A stretch of 64,000 bases of DNA from Candidatus Gastranaerophilales bacterium (GCA_947625495.1 CANQOQ010000003.1:111900-175899), one strand, 5' to 3'. Counted from the stretch's first letter, positions 18,866 to 28,563 are shown. Notes: generated from the letters alone by a model not told the origin. Numbers and translations are program-made.

Positions 18866-19918
18866 ATGACAATATTGCAATTATCGGAAGCTCATATAAT
18901 AGGTGCTGTTATAGCGTTTATAACAGGATTGTTTTTGGTTCCAATGGTAATTTCATTTTCAGAAAAGCAGGGATTACTGGATGAACCAAATGAAAGGAAA
19001 ATCCATTCTCATCCGATTCCGAGGCTGGGCGGTGTTGCTATTTGGATTTGTACAATAATATCTTTTCTTTCTTTAATAATACTAAGTTATTATCCTTACC
19101 GTTCATTGTTATCAGGACTGCTGTTAGGCAGTTCTTTAATGTTTTTATTAGGACTCGTAGATGATATATATGCTTTAAATGCAAAATTTAAATTTGTGAT
19201 TCAAATTTCAATAGCAACAATAGTATATTGTCTGGGAGTTAAAATTACAGCATTATATATCCCGTTTATCGGTATGACACAAATACATCCGATATTATCA
19301 TATATCCTTACAATCGGCTGGATAGCAGGCATAAGTAATGCCGTAAATTTTATAGACGGAGTAGACGGTTTAGCCGGTTCTGTAATTACAATAAGCTGTG
19401 CGGCAATAGGTTTAATCTCTGCCGCATTAATTCCCTCCGATAGCGTTTCAACACTCGTAGCTTTTATACTTGCAGGCTCCATGCTCGGATTTTTAACATA
19501 TAATTTCCATCCCGCAAAAATATTTATGGGAGATTCTGGAGCTTTATTTGCAGGATTCTTACTTTCGGCATTATCTGTTATGTATTCAATGAAATGCAGC
19601 GATTGGAGAATGTACGTTCCTCTTTTGATTCTTGCCGTTCCTATTATGGACATAACTTTTTCTTCACTCAGAAGAATAATGAAAGGGAAATCTCCGTTTG
19701 TAGCTGATTCAGAGCATATTCACCATAAATTGCTTCATTTGGGATTATCTCAAAATAAAGCAGTACTTGTGCTTGTTATTTTTTCAATATTAACGGGATG
19801 GCTCGCTACTTATATTGCTGCCTCCGATACTACAAAATACTTCTTGTATGCTGTTATAATATCTACTGTAATGATTATATTAAACAGGCATGCTAAGTTT
19901 GATGAAGGAAATAAATAA
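18866..19918 (+). CDS. Polyprenyl-phosphate sugar-1-phosphate transferase (TagO/WecA family)
   Basis: This membrane enzyme moves a sugar-1-phosphate, usually GlcNAc-1-P, from UDP-sugar to undecaprenyl phosphate to begin glycan synthesis. The 350-aa protein has about ten membrane segments and the family motifs LGLVDDIYALNAKFK, NFIDGVDGLAGS, IFMGDSGALFAGF and the cytoplasmic EHIHHKLLHLG. The HIHH motif separates WecA/TagO enzymes from MraY. It begins two bases after the glyA stop, and its stop shares a base with the def start. Confidence 0.93.
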   Translation: MTILQLSEAHIIGAVIAFITGLFLVPMVISFSEKQGLLDEPNERKIHSHPIPRLGGVAIWICTIISFLSLIILSYYPYRSLLSGLLLGSSLMFLLGLVDDIYALNAKFKFVIQISIATIVYCLGVKITALYIPFIGMTQIHPILSYILTIGWIAGISNAVNFIDGVDGLAGSVITISCAAIGLISAALIPSDSVSTLVAFILAGSMLGFLTYNFHPAKIFMGDSGALFAGFLLSALSVMYSMKCSDWRMYVPLLILAVPIMDITFSSLRRIMKGKSPFVADSEHIHHKLLHLGLSQNKAVLVLVIFSILTGWLATYIAASDTTKYFLYAVIISTVMIILNRHAKFDEGNK

Positions 19919-20499
19919 TGGCAGTAAAAAAAATAGTTAAATACGGTACTCCGTCATTAAGAGAAAAATCAAAGGAAGTACATAAAATATCAAAAAAGAT
20001 TCAGATTTTGGTGGAAGACTTATATGACACTTTATATGCTCTTAACGGAGTAGGGCTTGCAGCACCTCAAATAGGCGAAAATTTAAGAGTATTCGTTATT
20101 GATGTTGGAACAGACCCAAAGACTATGAATCCAATAACTTTTATAAATCCTAAAATATTAAAAAAAGAAGGCGCAATAAATTCTTATGAAGGATGTTTAA
20201 GTTTCCCTGAAGCCTATACAAACGTAAGAAGATATAAATATGTAAAAGTAAAAGCTCTTGATATAAAAGGAAGACCATTTATACTGGAAGCAAAAGACGG
20301 TTCACTGTTATCTCGTGCAATACAGCATGAATTTGACCATTTAGACGGTATTTTATTTATTGACCATTGCAGAAACCGTTTTGAAGCAGATAAAATTCTT
20401 ACAGAAAAAGGACTTGGTCCTGTTGATTCTAACTATCTTCTTGATGAAAAGGAACTTGAAGAAGAAATTCAAAAGAACCCTCAACCGGAGGAGAAATAA
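19918..20499 (+). CDS. def: Peptide deformylase
   Basis: Def removes the N-formyl group from new proteins. All three active-site motifs are present in the 193-aa protein: GVGLAAPQIG, EGCLSFP (metal Cys) and QHEFDHLDG (two metal His and catalytic Glu). The C-terminal tail is acidic and slightly longer than usual. The start overlaps the stop of the transferase gene by one base (taatg). The fmt start follows its stop by one base, forming the classical def-fmt pair. Confidence 0.97.
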   Translation: MAVKKIVKYGTPSLREKSKEVHKISKKIQILVEDLYDTLYALNGVGLAAPQIGENLRVFVIDVGTDPKTMNPITFINPKILKKEGAINSYEGCLSFPEAYTNVRRYKYVKVKALDIKGRPFILEAKDGSLLSRAIQHEFDHLDGILFIDHCRNRFEADKILTEKGLGPVDSNYLLDEKELEEEIQKNPQPEEK

Positions 20500-20500
20500 T

Positions 20501-21445
20501 TTGATTAAAGTTGTATATATGGCAACACCTGACATTGCCGTAAAAAGTCTTGAAAAACTTATAGAAGCACAAGATATTAAAGTATGTGCAGCAGTTACTC
20601 AAATAGACAGACCGAAAGGCAGAGGAAATAAACTGACTCCGCCTCCAGTTAAAGTTTGTGCCATTCAAAATAGTATTCCTTGTTATCAAACCGAAAAGAT
20701 AAGCTGTGATAAAGAATTGATTGATAAATTAAAATCATATAATCCTGATTTTTTTATAACATTCGCTTTTGGTCAAATTCTATCGCAGGAAGTATTAGAT
20801 ATACCTAAATTTTCAACAATTAACCTTCATGCTTCCCTGCTTCCAAAATACAGAGGAGCAAATCCAATACAAAGATGTATATATAACGGAGACACAAAAA
20901 CAGGCATAACTACAATGCTTACCGTTCTTGCTCTTGATGCGGGAGACATTTGTGAAACAGATGAAATTCCAATAACTCAAAACATGACAGATATTGAATT
21001 AAAAGAAATTATCAGCGAAAAATCACCCGATTTAATTTGTTCCACAATAAAAGGTTTATATGAAGGTAAATTAGTTCCGCAAAAACAATGTGAAAATGGA
21101 GTTAGCATTGCTAAAAAATTTGTAAAACAAGACGGTTTAATTGATTGGACAAAGACGGCGGAAGAAATACACAATCAAGTTCGCTCTATGGTTGATTTTC
21201 CTACTGCTTTTACTTATTTTAACGGAAAAATGATTAAAATTACCGAAACAAAAGTAATAAATATGGAAAAAAATGAAATAGATTCAGGCGAAATAACTGA
21301 TATAAAAAAAGAAGGCATTACCGTAAAATTACAGACAGGTTCAGTATTAATTACAAAAGTAAAGCCGGAAAGTAAAGGTATAATGCCCGCTTATGATTTT
21401 GCAAACGGAGCTAAATTAAAAGCAGGTATGAAATTTGGAGTATAA
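20501..21445 (+). CDS. fmt: Methionyl-tRNA formyltransferase (TTG start)
   Basis: Fmt formylates initiator Met-tRNA with 10-formyl-tetrahydrofolate. The protein starts IKVVYMATPDIAVKSLE and contains FGQILSQEVLD, the catalytic NLHASLLPKYRGANPIQ segment and the C-terminal barrel. The reading frame is open further upstream inside def. The TTG at 20501 fits the family start and has a strong ccggagga ribosome binding site, giving 314 aa. It is coupled to def upstream and to aroH downstream, with a one-base gap. Confidence 0.95.
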   Translation: MIKVVYMATPDIAVKSLEKLIEAQDIKVCAAVTQIDRPKGRGNKLTPPPVKVCAIQNSIPCYQTEKISCDKELIDKLKSYNPDFFITFAFGQILSQEVLDIPKFSTINLHASLLPKYRGANPIQRCIYNGDTKTGITTMLTVLALDAGDICETDEIPITQNMTDIELKEIISEKSPDLICSTIKGLYEGKLVPQKQCENGVSIAKKFVKQDGLIDWTKTAEEIHNQVRSMVDFPTAFTYFNGKMIKITETKVINMEKNEIDSGEITDIKKEGITVKLQTGSVLITKVKPESKGIMPAYDFANGAKLKAGMKFGV

Positions 21446-21446
21446 A

Positions 21447-21812
21447 ATGTATCAAAGAGGTATAAGAGGCGCAATAACAGTAGAGAATAATTCAATTGAA
21501 GCAGTTAAAAATGCTGTTACGGAGCTTATTTCTGAAATTAAAAACAGCAATAAATTTGAAGATAAAGATATATCACATGTTATTTTTACTTTCACGGACG
21601 ATATAAATTGCGTTTACCCTGCTAAAATAGCAAGAGAAACATTTTCTAACTGGAAATATGTACCAATGATGTGTTTCAATGAAATGAATATTGAAAATTC
21701 CTTGAGAATGTGTCTTAGAATCCTTATTGTTATAAATACCGATATTGAACAATCAGATATAAACCACATATATTTAAAAGGTGCAGCTAAATTAAGAAAA
21801 GATTTAAAATAA
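21447..21812 (+). CDS. aroH: Chorismate mutase, AroH class
   Basis: This enzyme converts chorismate to prephenate for phenylalanine and tyrosine. The 121-aa product matches the Bacillus-type AroH fold. It opens YQRGIRGAITVENNS with the active-site arginine, then has VIFTFTDDINCVYPAKIAR, VPMMCFNEMNI and SLRMCLRILIVI, which hold the catalytic Glu and Arg. The ATG at 21447 fits the family N-terminus. An upstream in-frame start inside fmt is less likely. Other shikimate genes are not nearby. Confidence 0.93.
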   Translation: MYQRGIRGAITVENNSIEAVKNAVTELISEIKNSNKFEDKDISHVIFTFTDDINCVYPAKIARETFSNWKYVPMMCFNEMNIENSLRMCLRILIVINTDIEQSDINHIYLKGAAKLRKDLK

Positions 21813-21814
21813 AT

Positions 21815-22942
21815 ATGAAAATTTTAATTGCAGGTTCAGACCTTAACGCTAAATTAACAGCTAAGTACTTAAAAATTGAAGATGAATCAAATGACATTTA
21901 TATTACTACTCAAGATTCATCGGAAAAAGAATTTTATACGGCGGTAAATATTAGAGAAAATGATATTGAATCCATAAGGGATTTTGTAAAATATAACAGT
22001 ATTGAATTTACAATAGTTACCTCACCGTTAGCCATAATAAACGGAATAGCTGATGAATTTAAAAAAGAAGGTTTTTTGATTTTTGCACCGTATTCAGAAT
22101 CAGAAAAAATAACTTGTTTTAACAGTATTGCAAAAAAGATAATGTATAAACTTAGGATTAATACTCCAAAATTCGGAATATTTGACAGAGAAAATTTAGC
22201 TATAGACTATATAAGAAAAGCAAAATTCCCGATAATAGTGGAAAATGATTTTACGCTTACGGGCAGAGAGATGACAAAATATAATTCATTTTCCAAAGCA
22301 AAAACAGGTATTCAAAAATTATTTGAGAATAATAATGAAAAAATAGTCATAGAAAATTATATAGATGAAGAACCAATATTTTTATATTTTATAACAGACG
22401 GATATAATGCAAGACCATTAATAAATTTATCTAAAACTGAAGAAAACGGATTAACATCCATAATATCACCTACTTCTAAAATATCGGAAGAAATAATTTT
22501 ATACATTTTGAAAAAAATAATCTATCCTCTGTTAGATGATATAGCTAAATTTTCAGATATGTATACGGGAATATTAGGTTTAAAAATAAAAATACACAAC
22601 GGCACAATATATGTTTTAGAATTTTACAACGGTTTTCAAGAATATGATATGCAAGTTTTTTTATCATTACTTAATGATAAATTGCTAAATATATTATTAA
22701 GTGCTGCAAACTCAAGTCTTAGCGATGAATATGACTATATTAATATGTATAATTATTATTCATACACAATAGCAGTAAACAAATCAAAATTTCAAAATAT
22801 AGATGATTCGGATGAAGATTTCTTTGAAAGCGAGGATGAAAAAAATTATATTTACACATTCACCGCTTCCACTTTAAATAATGCTAAAGCAAAACTTTAT
22901 AATCACCTTAATATAGAAGAAAATAAGGAAATAAGAATTTGA
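21815..22942 (+). CDS. Degenerate PurD-like ATP-grasp protein
   Basis: The 375-aa protein follows the layout of phosphoribosylamine-glycine ligase (PurD): an N-terminal pre-ATP-grasp domain (MKILIAGSDLNAKLTAKYL), then IVTSPLAIINGIADEF and EKITCFNSIAKKIMYKL, an ATP-grasp domain (VIENYIDEEPIFLYFITDGY) and GILGLKIKIHNGTIYVLEF. Residues expected for catalysis are altered. The N-terminal GxREHAL motif is lost, and the usual NARFGDPE is replaced by YNGFQEYD. It is therefore probably not an active GAR synthetase. It lies between aroH and ylxR, with no purine genes nearby. Confidence 0.6.
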   Translation: MKILIAGSDLNAKLTAKYLKIEDESNDIYITTQDSSEKEFYTAVNIRENDIESIRDFVKYNSIEFTIVTSPLAIINGIADEFKKEGFLIFAPYSESEKITCFNSIAKKIMYKLRINTPKFGIFDRENLAIDYIRKAKFPIIVENDFTLTGREMTKYNSFSKAKTGIQKLFENNNEKIVIENYIDEEPIFLYFITDGYNARPLINLSKTEENGLTSIISPTSKISEEIILYILKKIIYPLLDDIAKFSDMYTGILGLKIKIHNGTIYVLEFYNGFQEYDMQVFLSLLNDKLLNILLSAANSSLSDEYDYINMYNYYSYTIAVNKSKFQNIDDSDEDFFESEDEKNYIYTFTASTLNNAKAKLYNHLNIEENKEIRI

Positions 22943-23205
22943 ATAAAGAAAAAAAATTTTTAAGACAATGTATAAACTGTAAATCAATTAAGACAAAAGA
23001 TGAATTGATAAGATTAACAAAAGATTATAAAACAAAAGAAATAAAAATAAACAATAATATGGAATACCAAGGACGTTCCGTATATATATGTAAAAATATA
23101 GAATGCCTTGAAACTGCGTTAAAAAAGAGAAAAATAGAAAATTCTTTAAAATGTAAACTTAGTGAAAATATAAAAGAAAAACTCTACACTGTACTTAAAA
23201 ACTAA
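22939..23205 (+). CDS. ylxR: YlxR-family RNA-binding protein (TTG start)
   Basis: The 88-aa protein has the family signature RQCINCKSIKTKDELIRL and the GRSVYICKNIECLETALKK segment. YlxR proteins are small nucleic-acid-binding proteins encoded in the nusA-infB operon. The TTG start overlaps the upstream stop as ttga, so it is coupled to the PurD-like gene. infB lies 48 bases downstream, as expected. nusA and rimP are not immediately upstream here. Confidence 0.9.
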   Translation: MNKEKKFLRQCINCKSIKTKDELIRLTKDYKTKEIKINNNMEYQGRSVYICKNIECLETALKKRKIENSLKCKLSENIKEKLYTVLKN

Positions 23206-23253
23206 ATTGTGTTACAACTATTATATAGTTGCTAAAAAAAACGGGAAACAATA

Positions 23254-25869
23254 ATGACGATTGAAAATAAAAGAGTATACGAACTTGCAAAAGAATATGA
23301 AATGTCAAATAAAGATTTCATAGAATATTTGAATACGAAATTAAATATAACTGTAAAATCGCATTCAAGTAATTTGACACCTGCACAAATAGAAAAAATA
23401 AAGAATTCTTTTTCAACGCCGGAATCTCAGGAAACTGCAAAAAAGCCGAAAGCATTTATTATAAAGAAATCAAAAACAACTGATATAAAAGAAGAAAAAA
23501 AAGAAAATAAACCCGAAAAAGAAGTTAAAGTTGCAAAAGAAGAACATACCCCCAAAATACAGCATGAGAATATAGAAAAAGAAACAAATAAAGAAGAAAC
23601 AGCAAAAAAGGAAGAAAATAAACAAGAAATACCGCAGTATCGTTCATTATTGGAATACAATAACAGAAACAGCCAAAAACGCCGTCAGGAAATATATGCA
23701 GCAAACAAACAAAAGCAAGCGGAAATTTCCCAGCAAAGAACCGGAAGAGAAAATCAAAATAGACCTATAGCAAAACCTGCTTTTAGCAAGGGGCAAAATG
23801 AAAAAATTGAAAGAAAACCTCAAGCAGAAAAACAAAGACCGGAACAAAAACCTGAAAGACCGTTTAATAAAAAACCGCTCCAGCATCATATAATTTCTCA
23901 AGATATATATGAAGGGAAATCTGCACCAAATTCACAATATAAGAAAAAGAATCCTAAAGAAAAGAAAAAACAATATAAAAATAAAGAAGAAGAACAAGAG
24001 TTAATTAGTCTTGAAAAGACAATGACTCAAAAGCATAAAAAGAAATCCAAAGATTTAAATGATTCAGCAGTAATAACTCAAGTTGTAATTAATACCCCTA
24101 TTACGGTAGGTGAACTTGCGGAAAAGATAGGTAAATCCCCTGCTGAAATAGTTAAATATCTTATGATGCAAGGTATATTAACAACAGTAAATGAAATTAT
24201 TTCAGTAGAAACACAGAAAAAAATCTGTGAAAGTTTTGAGCTTGAAGTATTGGAAGAAGATTTAAACGAATATATAGAACAAGAGCTTGAAAAAGAAGAA
24301 AAAGAAAAAGCCATAAAGAATGTAGATGAGTCTTTATTAGAAACAAGAGCGCCGGTAATAAGTATTATGGGACACGTTGACCATGGTAAAACTACGCTTT
24401 TGGATTCCATCCGAGCATCAAAACATAAAATAGTCGCAACCGAAGTCGGCGGAATAACACAATCAATCGGGGCATATACGGTATATTTAGAAGATAACAA
24501 AGATAAGAAAATAGTATTTATAGATACTCCGGGGCACGAAGCTTTCACGGAGATGAGAGCAAGGGGTGCAAAAGCTACGGATATTGCCATTTTAGTCGTT
24601 GCGGCAGATGACGGTATTATGCCTCAGACCATAGAAGCAATAAACCATGCAAGGGCAGCAGAAGTACCTATAATTGTAGCAGTAAACAAAATCGATAAGC
24701 CAAGTGCCGATCCCGATAAAATAATGCAGCAATTAACCGAATACGGACTGGTACCCGAAGAATGGGGCGGTGATACTATCTGCGTAAAAGTAAGCGCACT
24801 GCAGGGAAAAGGTATAGATGAACTGTTAGAATATATCCTGCTATTAGCTGAAGTACAGAATTTAAGAGCAAATAAATCAGCAATGGCAACAGGTGTTGTA
24901 ATAGAAGCAAAACTTGATAAAGGCAAAGGTCCGGTTGCTACTCTGCTGGTTCAAAACGGTACATTACATACAGGCGATTGCTTTGTAGTAGGAAGTGTAT
25001 CAGGCAGAGTAAGAGCTTTAATTTCGGATTCGGGTGAAAGAATAAAAGAAGCAGGTCCTTCAACTCCCGTTGAAATACTGGGATTAACGGAAGTTCCTCA
25101 AGCCGGAGATACTTTTGAAGCTGTTGAAAATGAAAAAGTTATGCGCACTATTGTTGAAGAAAGAAAAGAAAAGGAAAGAAATACAAAACTCGACAGCATG
25201 AAACCTGCTCATATCAGAAATGAACAGGTTGGAGATTCCGAAGAAAACATAAAACATTTAAATCTGATTATAAAAGCAAATACTCATGGTGCCGCAGAAG
25301 CTGTTTCTCAAGGTGTATCTCAATTAGAATCAAAAGAAATAATAACAAAAATTGTACACGTAGGTGTAGGTGATATATCGGAAGCTGATGTTATGCTGGC
25401 AAGCGCAAGTAATGCTATTATTTTGGGCTTCACGGTTAAAGAAGATACAAATGCCCAAATTGCTGCCGAAAAACATGGGGTTATGATAAAGAAATATAAT
25501 ATTATTTATCAGGTACTTGAAGATTTAGAACAGACAATGCTGAACCTGCTTAAACCGGAAATAAAAGAAGTAGAACTTGGCAGTGCAGAAGTAAGACAAG
25601 TATTCACTATAGGTAAATCTACCAAAATCGCAGGATGTTATATAACTTCCGGTAAAGTTGTAAGAAATAAAACAGCATCAGTATTAAGAAACGGAGTAGA
25701 AATCTTTAAGGGACAAATTGACCAATTAAAAAGATTCAAAGACGATGTTAAGGAAGTAGCTCAAGGTTTTGAATGCGGTATATCATTTGATAAATTTAAT
25801 GACATTCAAGAAGGCGACATTATAAAAGTTACTACTACGGAAGAAATTGAAAGACAAGTATTAGTCTAA
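23254..25869 (+). CDS. infB: Translation initiation factor IF-2
   Basis: IF-2 is the GTPase that places initiator tRNA on the ribosome. The 871-aa protein has an IF2-N domain at residues 1-50, a long Lys/Glu/Gln-rich linker to about residue 270, a second IF2-N domain (TPITVGELAEKIGKSPAEIV), and the GTPase motifs GHVDHGKTTLLD, DTPGHEAFTEMRARG and NKIDKP. Domains III and IV follow, ending with the C-terminal initiator-tRNA-binding region. rbfA and truB follow in the classical order. Confidence 0.98.
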   Translation: MTIENKRVYELAKEYEMSNKDFIEYLNTKLNITVKSHSSNLTPAQIEKIKNSFSTPESQETAKKPKAFIIKKSKTTDIKEEKKENKPEKEVKVAKEEHTPKIQHENIEKETNKEETAKKEENKQEIPQYRSLLEYNNRNSQKRRQEIYAANKQKQAEISQQRTGRENQNRPIAKPAFSKGQNEKIERKPQAEKQRPEQKPERPFNKKPLQHHIISQDIYEGKSAPNSQYKKKNPKEKKKQYKNKEEEQELISLEKTMTQKHKKKSKDLNDSAVITQVVINTPITVGELAEKIGKSPAEIVKYLMMQGILTTVNEIISVETQKKICESFELEVLEEDLNEYIEQELEKEEKEKAIKNVDESLLETRAPVISIMGHVDHGKTTLLDSIRASKHKIVATEVGGITQSIGAYTVYLEDNKDKKIVFIDTPGHEAFTEMRARGAKATDIAILVVAADDGIMPQTIEAINHARAAEVPIIVAVNKIDKPSADPDKIMQQLTEYGLVPEEWGGDTICVKVSALQGKGIDELLEYILLLAEVQNLRANKSAMATGVVIEAKLDKGKGPVATLLVQNGTLHTGDCFVVGSVSGRVRALISDSGERIKEAGPSTPVEILGLTEVPQAGDTFEAVENEKVMRTIVEERKEKERNTKLDSMKPAHIRNEQVGDSEENIKHLNLIIKANTHGAAEAVSQGVSQLESKEIITKIVHVGVGDISEADVMLASASNAIILGFTVKEDTNAQIAAEKHGVMIKKYNIIYQVLEDLEQTMLNLLKPEIKEVELGSAEVRQVFTIGKSTKIAGCYITSGKVVRNKTASVLRNGVEIFKGQIDQLKRFKDDVKEVAQGFECGISFDKFNDIQEGDIIKVTTTEEIERQVLV

Positions 25870-25883
25870 TATACGGAGAAATT

Positions 25884-26234
25884 ATGTCTTTAAGAAATGA
25901 ACGTGTAAGAAAAACTTTAATGAAAGAAATAGCTGATATTATTCAAAAGGAATTAAAAGATTCCAGAATACATGGTGTTATTTCCATTACCGATATTGAA
26001 ATTTCACATGATAATTCCTACGCAAAAGTGTATTACTCCGTATTTGCCTCTGACTCAGAAAAAGAAGAAACCATTAAAGCAATAAATGAAAATACTTCTA
26101 AAATAAGATATGAAGTGGGAAAACGTATAAGATTAAGGCTTACTCCGGAACTCAGATTTATTCCCGATAATTCTCTTGAAAGAGGTTCTAATGTAACTCA
26201 GCTTATAAATAAAATTTCAAGAGGCGAGATTTAA
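25884..26234 (+). CDS. rbfA: Ribosome-binding factor A
   Basis: RbfA is a KH-fold factor that matures the 30S subunit. The 116-aa product has the typical SLRNERVRKTLMKEIADIIQ start, DIEISHDNSYAKVYYSVF and the C-terminal RLRLTPELRFIPDNSLERG. It starts 14 bases after infB, with a ribosome binding site (acggag), and is followed after five bases by truB. Confidence 0.96.
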   Translation: MSLRNERVRKTLMKEIADIIQKELKDSRIHGVISITDIEISHDNSYAKVYYSVFASDSEKEETIKAINENTSKIRYEVGKRIRLRLTPELRFIPDNSLERGSNVTQLINKISRGEI

Positions 26235-26239
26235 ATATA

Positions 26240-27100
26240 ATGTTTGGGTTTTTAAATATAAATAAACCCTCAGGAATAACTTCACATAAAGTTATATCAA
26301 TTTTGCGCAAGATAACAGGAATAAAGCAGGTAGGACATGGAGGCACTTTAGACCCTTTGGCGTCAGGTGTTTTACCTATAGCTATAGGTAAAGCCGCTAA
26401 GCTTATTGATTATCTTCCTCAAGATAAAGAATATAAAGCTGTAATGCAATTTGGCAAAATTTCGGATACCTTTGATATTCAAGGACAAATAACAGAAACG
26501 GGATTCAGAAAAATTACATTAGATGAAATTAAAAATGTAATTCCTTTATTTCAAGGCAAAATAACACAAATTCCTCCTGCCTTTTCGGCTGTTCATTATA
26601 ATGGTAAAAGGCTTTATGACCTTGCAAGAAACGGAAAAATCCCTGAAAATATTCCATCAAGAGAAGTTGTAATTTTTAAAAATAATATAGTTGATTTTGA
26701 TTACGACAAACAAATTTTAAAGCTTGAAATAGGGTGTTCAAAAGGTACATATATTAGAACAATAGTTAATGATATAGGAGAAATACTTAAAGCGGGTGCT
26801 GTAATGTGTGAACTTGAAAGAACCGTATCTTCGGGATTTTCCATAAATAATTCTTTTTGTTTAAGAGAAGACCTTACACTTCAAGATATCGAAGATAATT
26901 TGATAAATCCTTATGATATTTTGCCTGTGAATAAATATGAAATTAATGAAGAAGAATATAATAAAATTATAAACGGTAATAAATTCAACAACAGAACAGA
27001 ATTAGAAGAAGGTAATTTATTGCTTATAAAAGACCAGAATATAATTGCTCTTGCCGTTTATAATAATAAATATATTCAACCAAAAAAGGTATTTGTATGA
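26240..27100 (+). CDS. truB: tRNA pseudouridine-55 synthase
   Basis: TruB modifies U55 in the T-loop of tRNA. The 286-aa protein begins GFLNINKPSGITSHKVI and contains the catalytic aspartate in GHGGTLDPLASGVLPIAIG, then PPAFSAVHYNGKRLYDLAR and SKGTYIRTIVNDIGE. Length and motifs are standard. Its stop overlaps the next gene by four bases (atga). Confidence 0.97.
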   Translation: MFGFLNINKPSGITSHKVISILRKITGIKQVGHGGTLDPLASGVLPIAIGKAAKLIDYLPQDKEYKAVMQFGKISDTFDIQGQITETGFRKITLDEIKNVIPLFQGKITQIPPAFSAVHYNGKRLYDLARNGKIPENIPSREVVIFKNNIVDFDYDKQILKLEIGCSKGTYIRTIVNDIGEILKAGAVMCELERTVSSGFSINNSFCLREDLTLQDIEDNLINPYDILPVNKYEINEEEYNKIINGNKFNNRTELEEGNLLLIKDQNIIALAVYNNKYIQPKKVFV

Positions 27101-27918
27101 TAAAAAAAATATTAATTTTATTAATAATAATAGTACATGCCTGTATAGTATCAGCTTCAAACTGCACTATAACATGCCCTAAGGAAAGTACGCAGATTAT
27201 AGAAAAAGAGACTCTGTTTAATAAATTAACGGGGCTTAATTTTGCTTCAAAAAAAATAGCTGAAACAATTATCGAAAAAGAATTAAAAGATGAATTAAAT
27301 TCAAAATTTAAAGCACAAGCGGAAATATTTTCCATAAAAAGATTAAAACAGGGGGAATTTAAATCATTAACTCTGCAAAGCAGCAGAATTGAATATAGAG
27401 CATTATTTATGAGTGATTTTTACGCTCAAACTATTTGTCCATATAATAAAATTATTTATAAAAAAAATAGAATTTATTATCCCGTAGATTTACCGTTTAA
27501 ATTTAAAAGTAAAATAACAAATGATGATATAAAAAGTGTAATAAATTCTTATGAGTTTCAAAGGGAATTAGAAAAGAATTCGTTATTTGAAATAAAAACT
27601 CCATCAACGATTATAAAAGATAATAAAATATACTTTGAAATACCAATAAAAACAATACTTGGAGAGTTTAAAATAAAATTTAGCGCATTAGCGGAAATTG
27701 AAAATAATAAATTGGTATTAAAGAATATTAATATTAATTCCAAAAGTAATATAATAAATGACAATATATTAAGCAAACTAACTGATAAAATCAATCCTAT
27801 TGTATACGGTATAAATTCAATTAATACAAAATACTGTAAAATATACCTGACAAATGTTAAAATAATAGATAATGAAATACATGCTGAGGGTGTTTTTATA
27901 ATTAATAAGAATATGTGA
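27097..27918 (+). CDS. Secreted LmeA-like (DUF2993-like) envelope protein
   Basis: The 273-aa protein has an N-terminal signal or anchor segment (IKKILILLIIIVHACIVSAS). The body consists of amphipathic beta and alpha stretches around KLTGLNFASKKIAETIIEKE and GEFKSLTLQSSRIEYRAL. Its overall layout resembles DUF2993/LmeA proteins, which are found in Actinobacteria and Cyanobacteria and bind phospholipid or glycolipid. The match is by eye and moderate. It is coupled to truB by an atga overlap and lies nine bases before the GerMN gene. Confidence 0.5.
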   Translation: MIKKILILLIIIVHACIVSASNCTITCPKESTQIIEKETLFNKLTGLNFASKKIAETIIEKELKDELNSKFKAQAEIFSIKRLKQGEFKSLTLQSSRIEYRALFMSDFYAQTICPYNKIIYKKNRIYYPVDLPFKFKSKITNDDIKSVINSYEFQRELEKNSLFEIKTPSTIIKDNKIYFEIPIKTILGEFKIKFSALAEIENNKLVLKNININSKSNIINDNILSKLTDKINPIVYGINSINTKYCKIYLTNVKIIDNEIHAEGVFIINKNM

Positions 27919-27927
27919 TGGTGGATA

Positions 27928-28563
27928 ATGAGTAATTTTTCAAAAATAATAATAGTCATATTAGTAATACTTACATTTTTATTCATAAAAGATAAATTCG
28001 GAATAAAAATGGATAATTTATTAACGAATCTGCCAAAAATAGAACTGAAAAATAAAATAAAAGAAACCATAAAGCAAGAAGAAGTCAAGGTTCAAAGTGA
28101 AATAATAAAAGATGAACAGCCACCTAAACAGCAGGAAGAAAAAGAATATATCTGGGTATATTTCCTCGGTTTAGATTCAGATTCAAACGGAATATATAAA
28201 AGAGTAAAAAGAGAAATTCCAAAAGACGAAAATAAATTGGAATTTGCAATAAAAGAACTGCTAAAAGGTCCTAATATAGTAGAAAAGGCATCCGGAATAT
28301 ATAGTGAAATTCCTCAAAACACAAAATTAATAAGCATAAAACAAAACGGAAATAAGATAATAATAAATTTAAGCTCGGATTTTGAACTCGGAGGAGGCAC
28401 GGATAGTATTTATTCAAGGATGATGCAGCTTATTAAAACCTCCGTTAACTGTACAAAAAATAAAAAAATATATTTATATTTAAACGGAAAGCAGGTTAAT
28501 TTTATAGGCGGTGAAGGAATAATGATTTCTCAGCCTTTAACTGAAAAATCTCTTGAAGTATAG
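27928..28563 (+). CDS. Membrane-anchored GerMN-domain protein
   Basis: The 211-aa protein has a single N-terminal membrane segment (residues about 4-21), a charged linker to residue about 70, and a C-terminal GerMN domain: VYFLGLDSDSNGIYKRVKRE, EFAIKELLKGPN, then INLSSDFELGGGTDSIYSRM and a YLYLNGKQVNFIGGEG segment. GerMN domains occur in spore germination and envelope proteins and may bind ligands. No sporulation genes are visible here apart from a SpoIID-like amidase enhancer at 55924, a family that also occurs in non-sporulating bacteria. Confidence 0.8.
   Translation: MSNFSKIIIVILVILTFLFIKDKFGIKMDNLLTNLPKIELKNKIKETIKQEEVKVQSEIIKDEQPPKQQEEKEYIWVYFLGLDSDSNGIYKRVKREIPKDENKLEFAIKELLKGPNIVEKASGIYSEIPQNTKLISIKQNGNKIIINLSSDFELGGGTDSIYSRMMQLIKTSVNCTKNKKIYLYLNGKQVNFIGGEGIMISQPLTEKSLEV

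Noticed and set aside
23212..23240. Hairpin between ylxR and infB as a terminator
   Set aside because: The short caacta/tagttg stem is followed by A, not T, and the genes belong to a conserved operon.
24078..24926. Minus-strand open frames opposite infB
   Set aside because: These are Ser/Phe-rich shadows of the conserved IF-2 GTPase domain and have no ribosome binding site.
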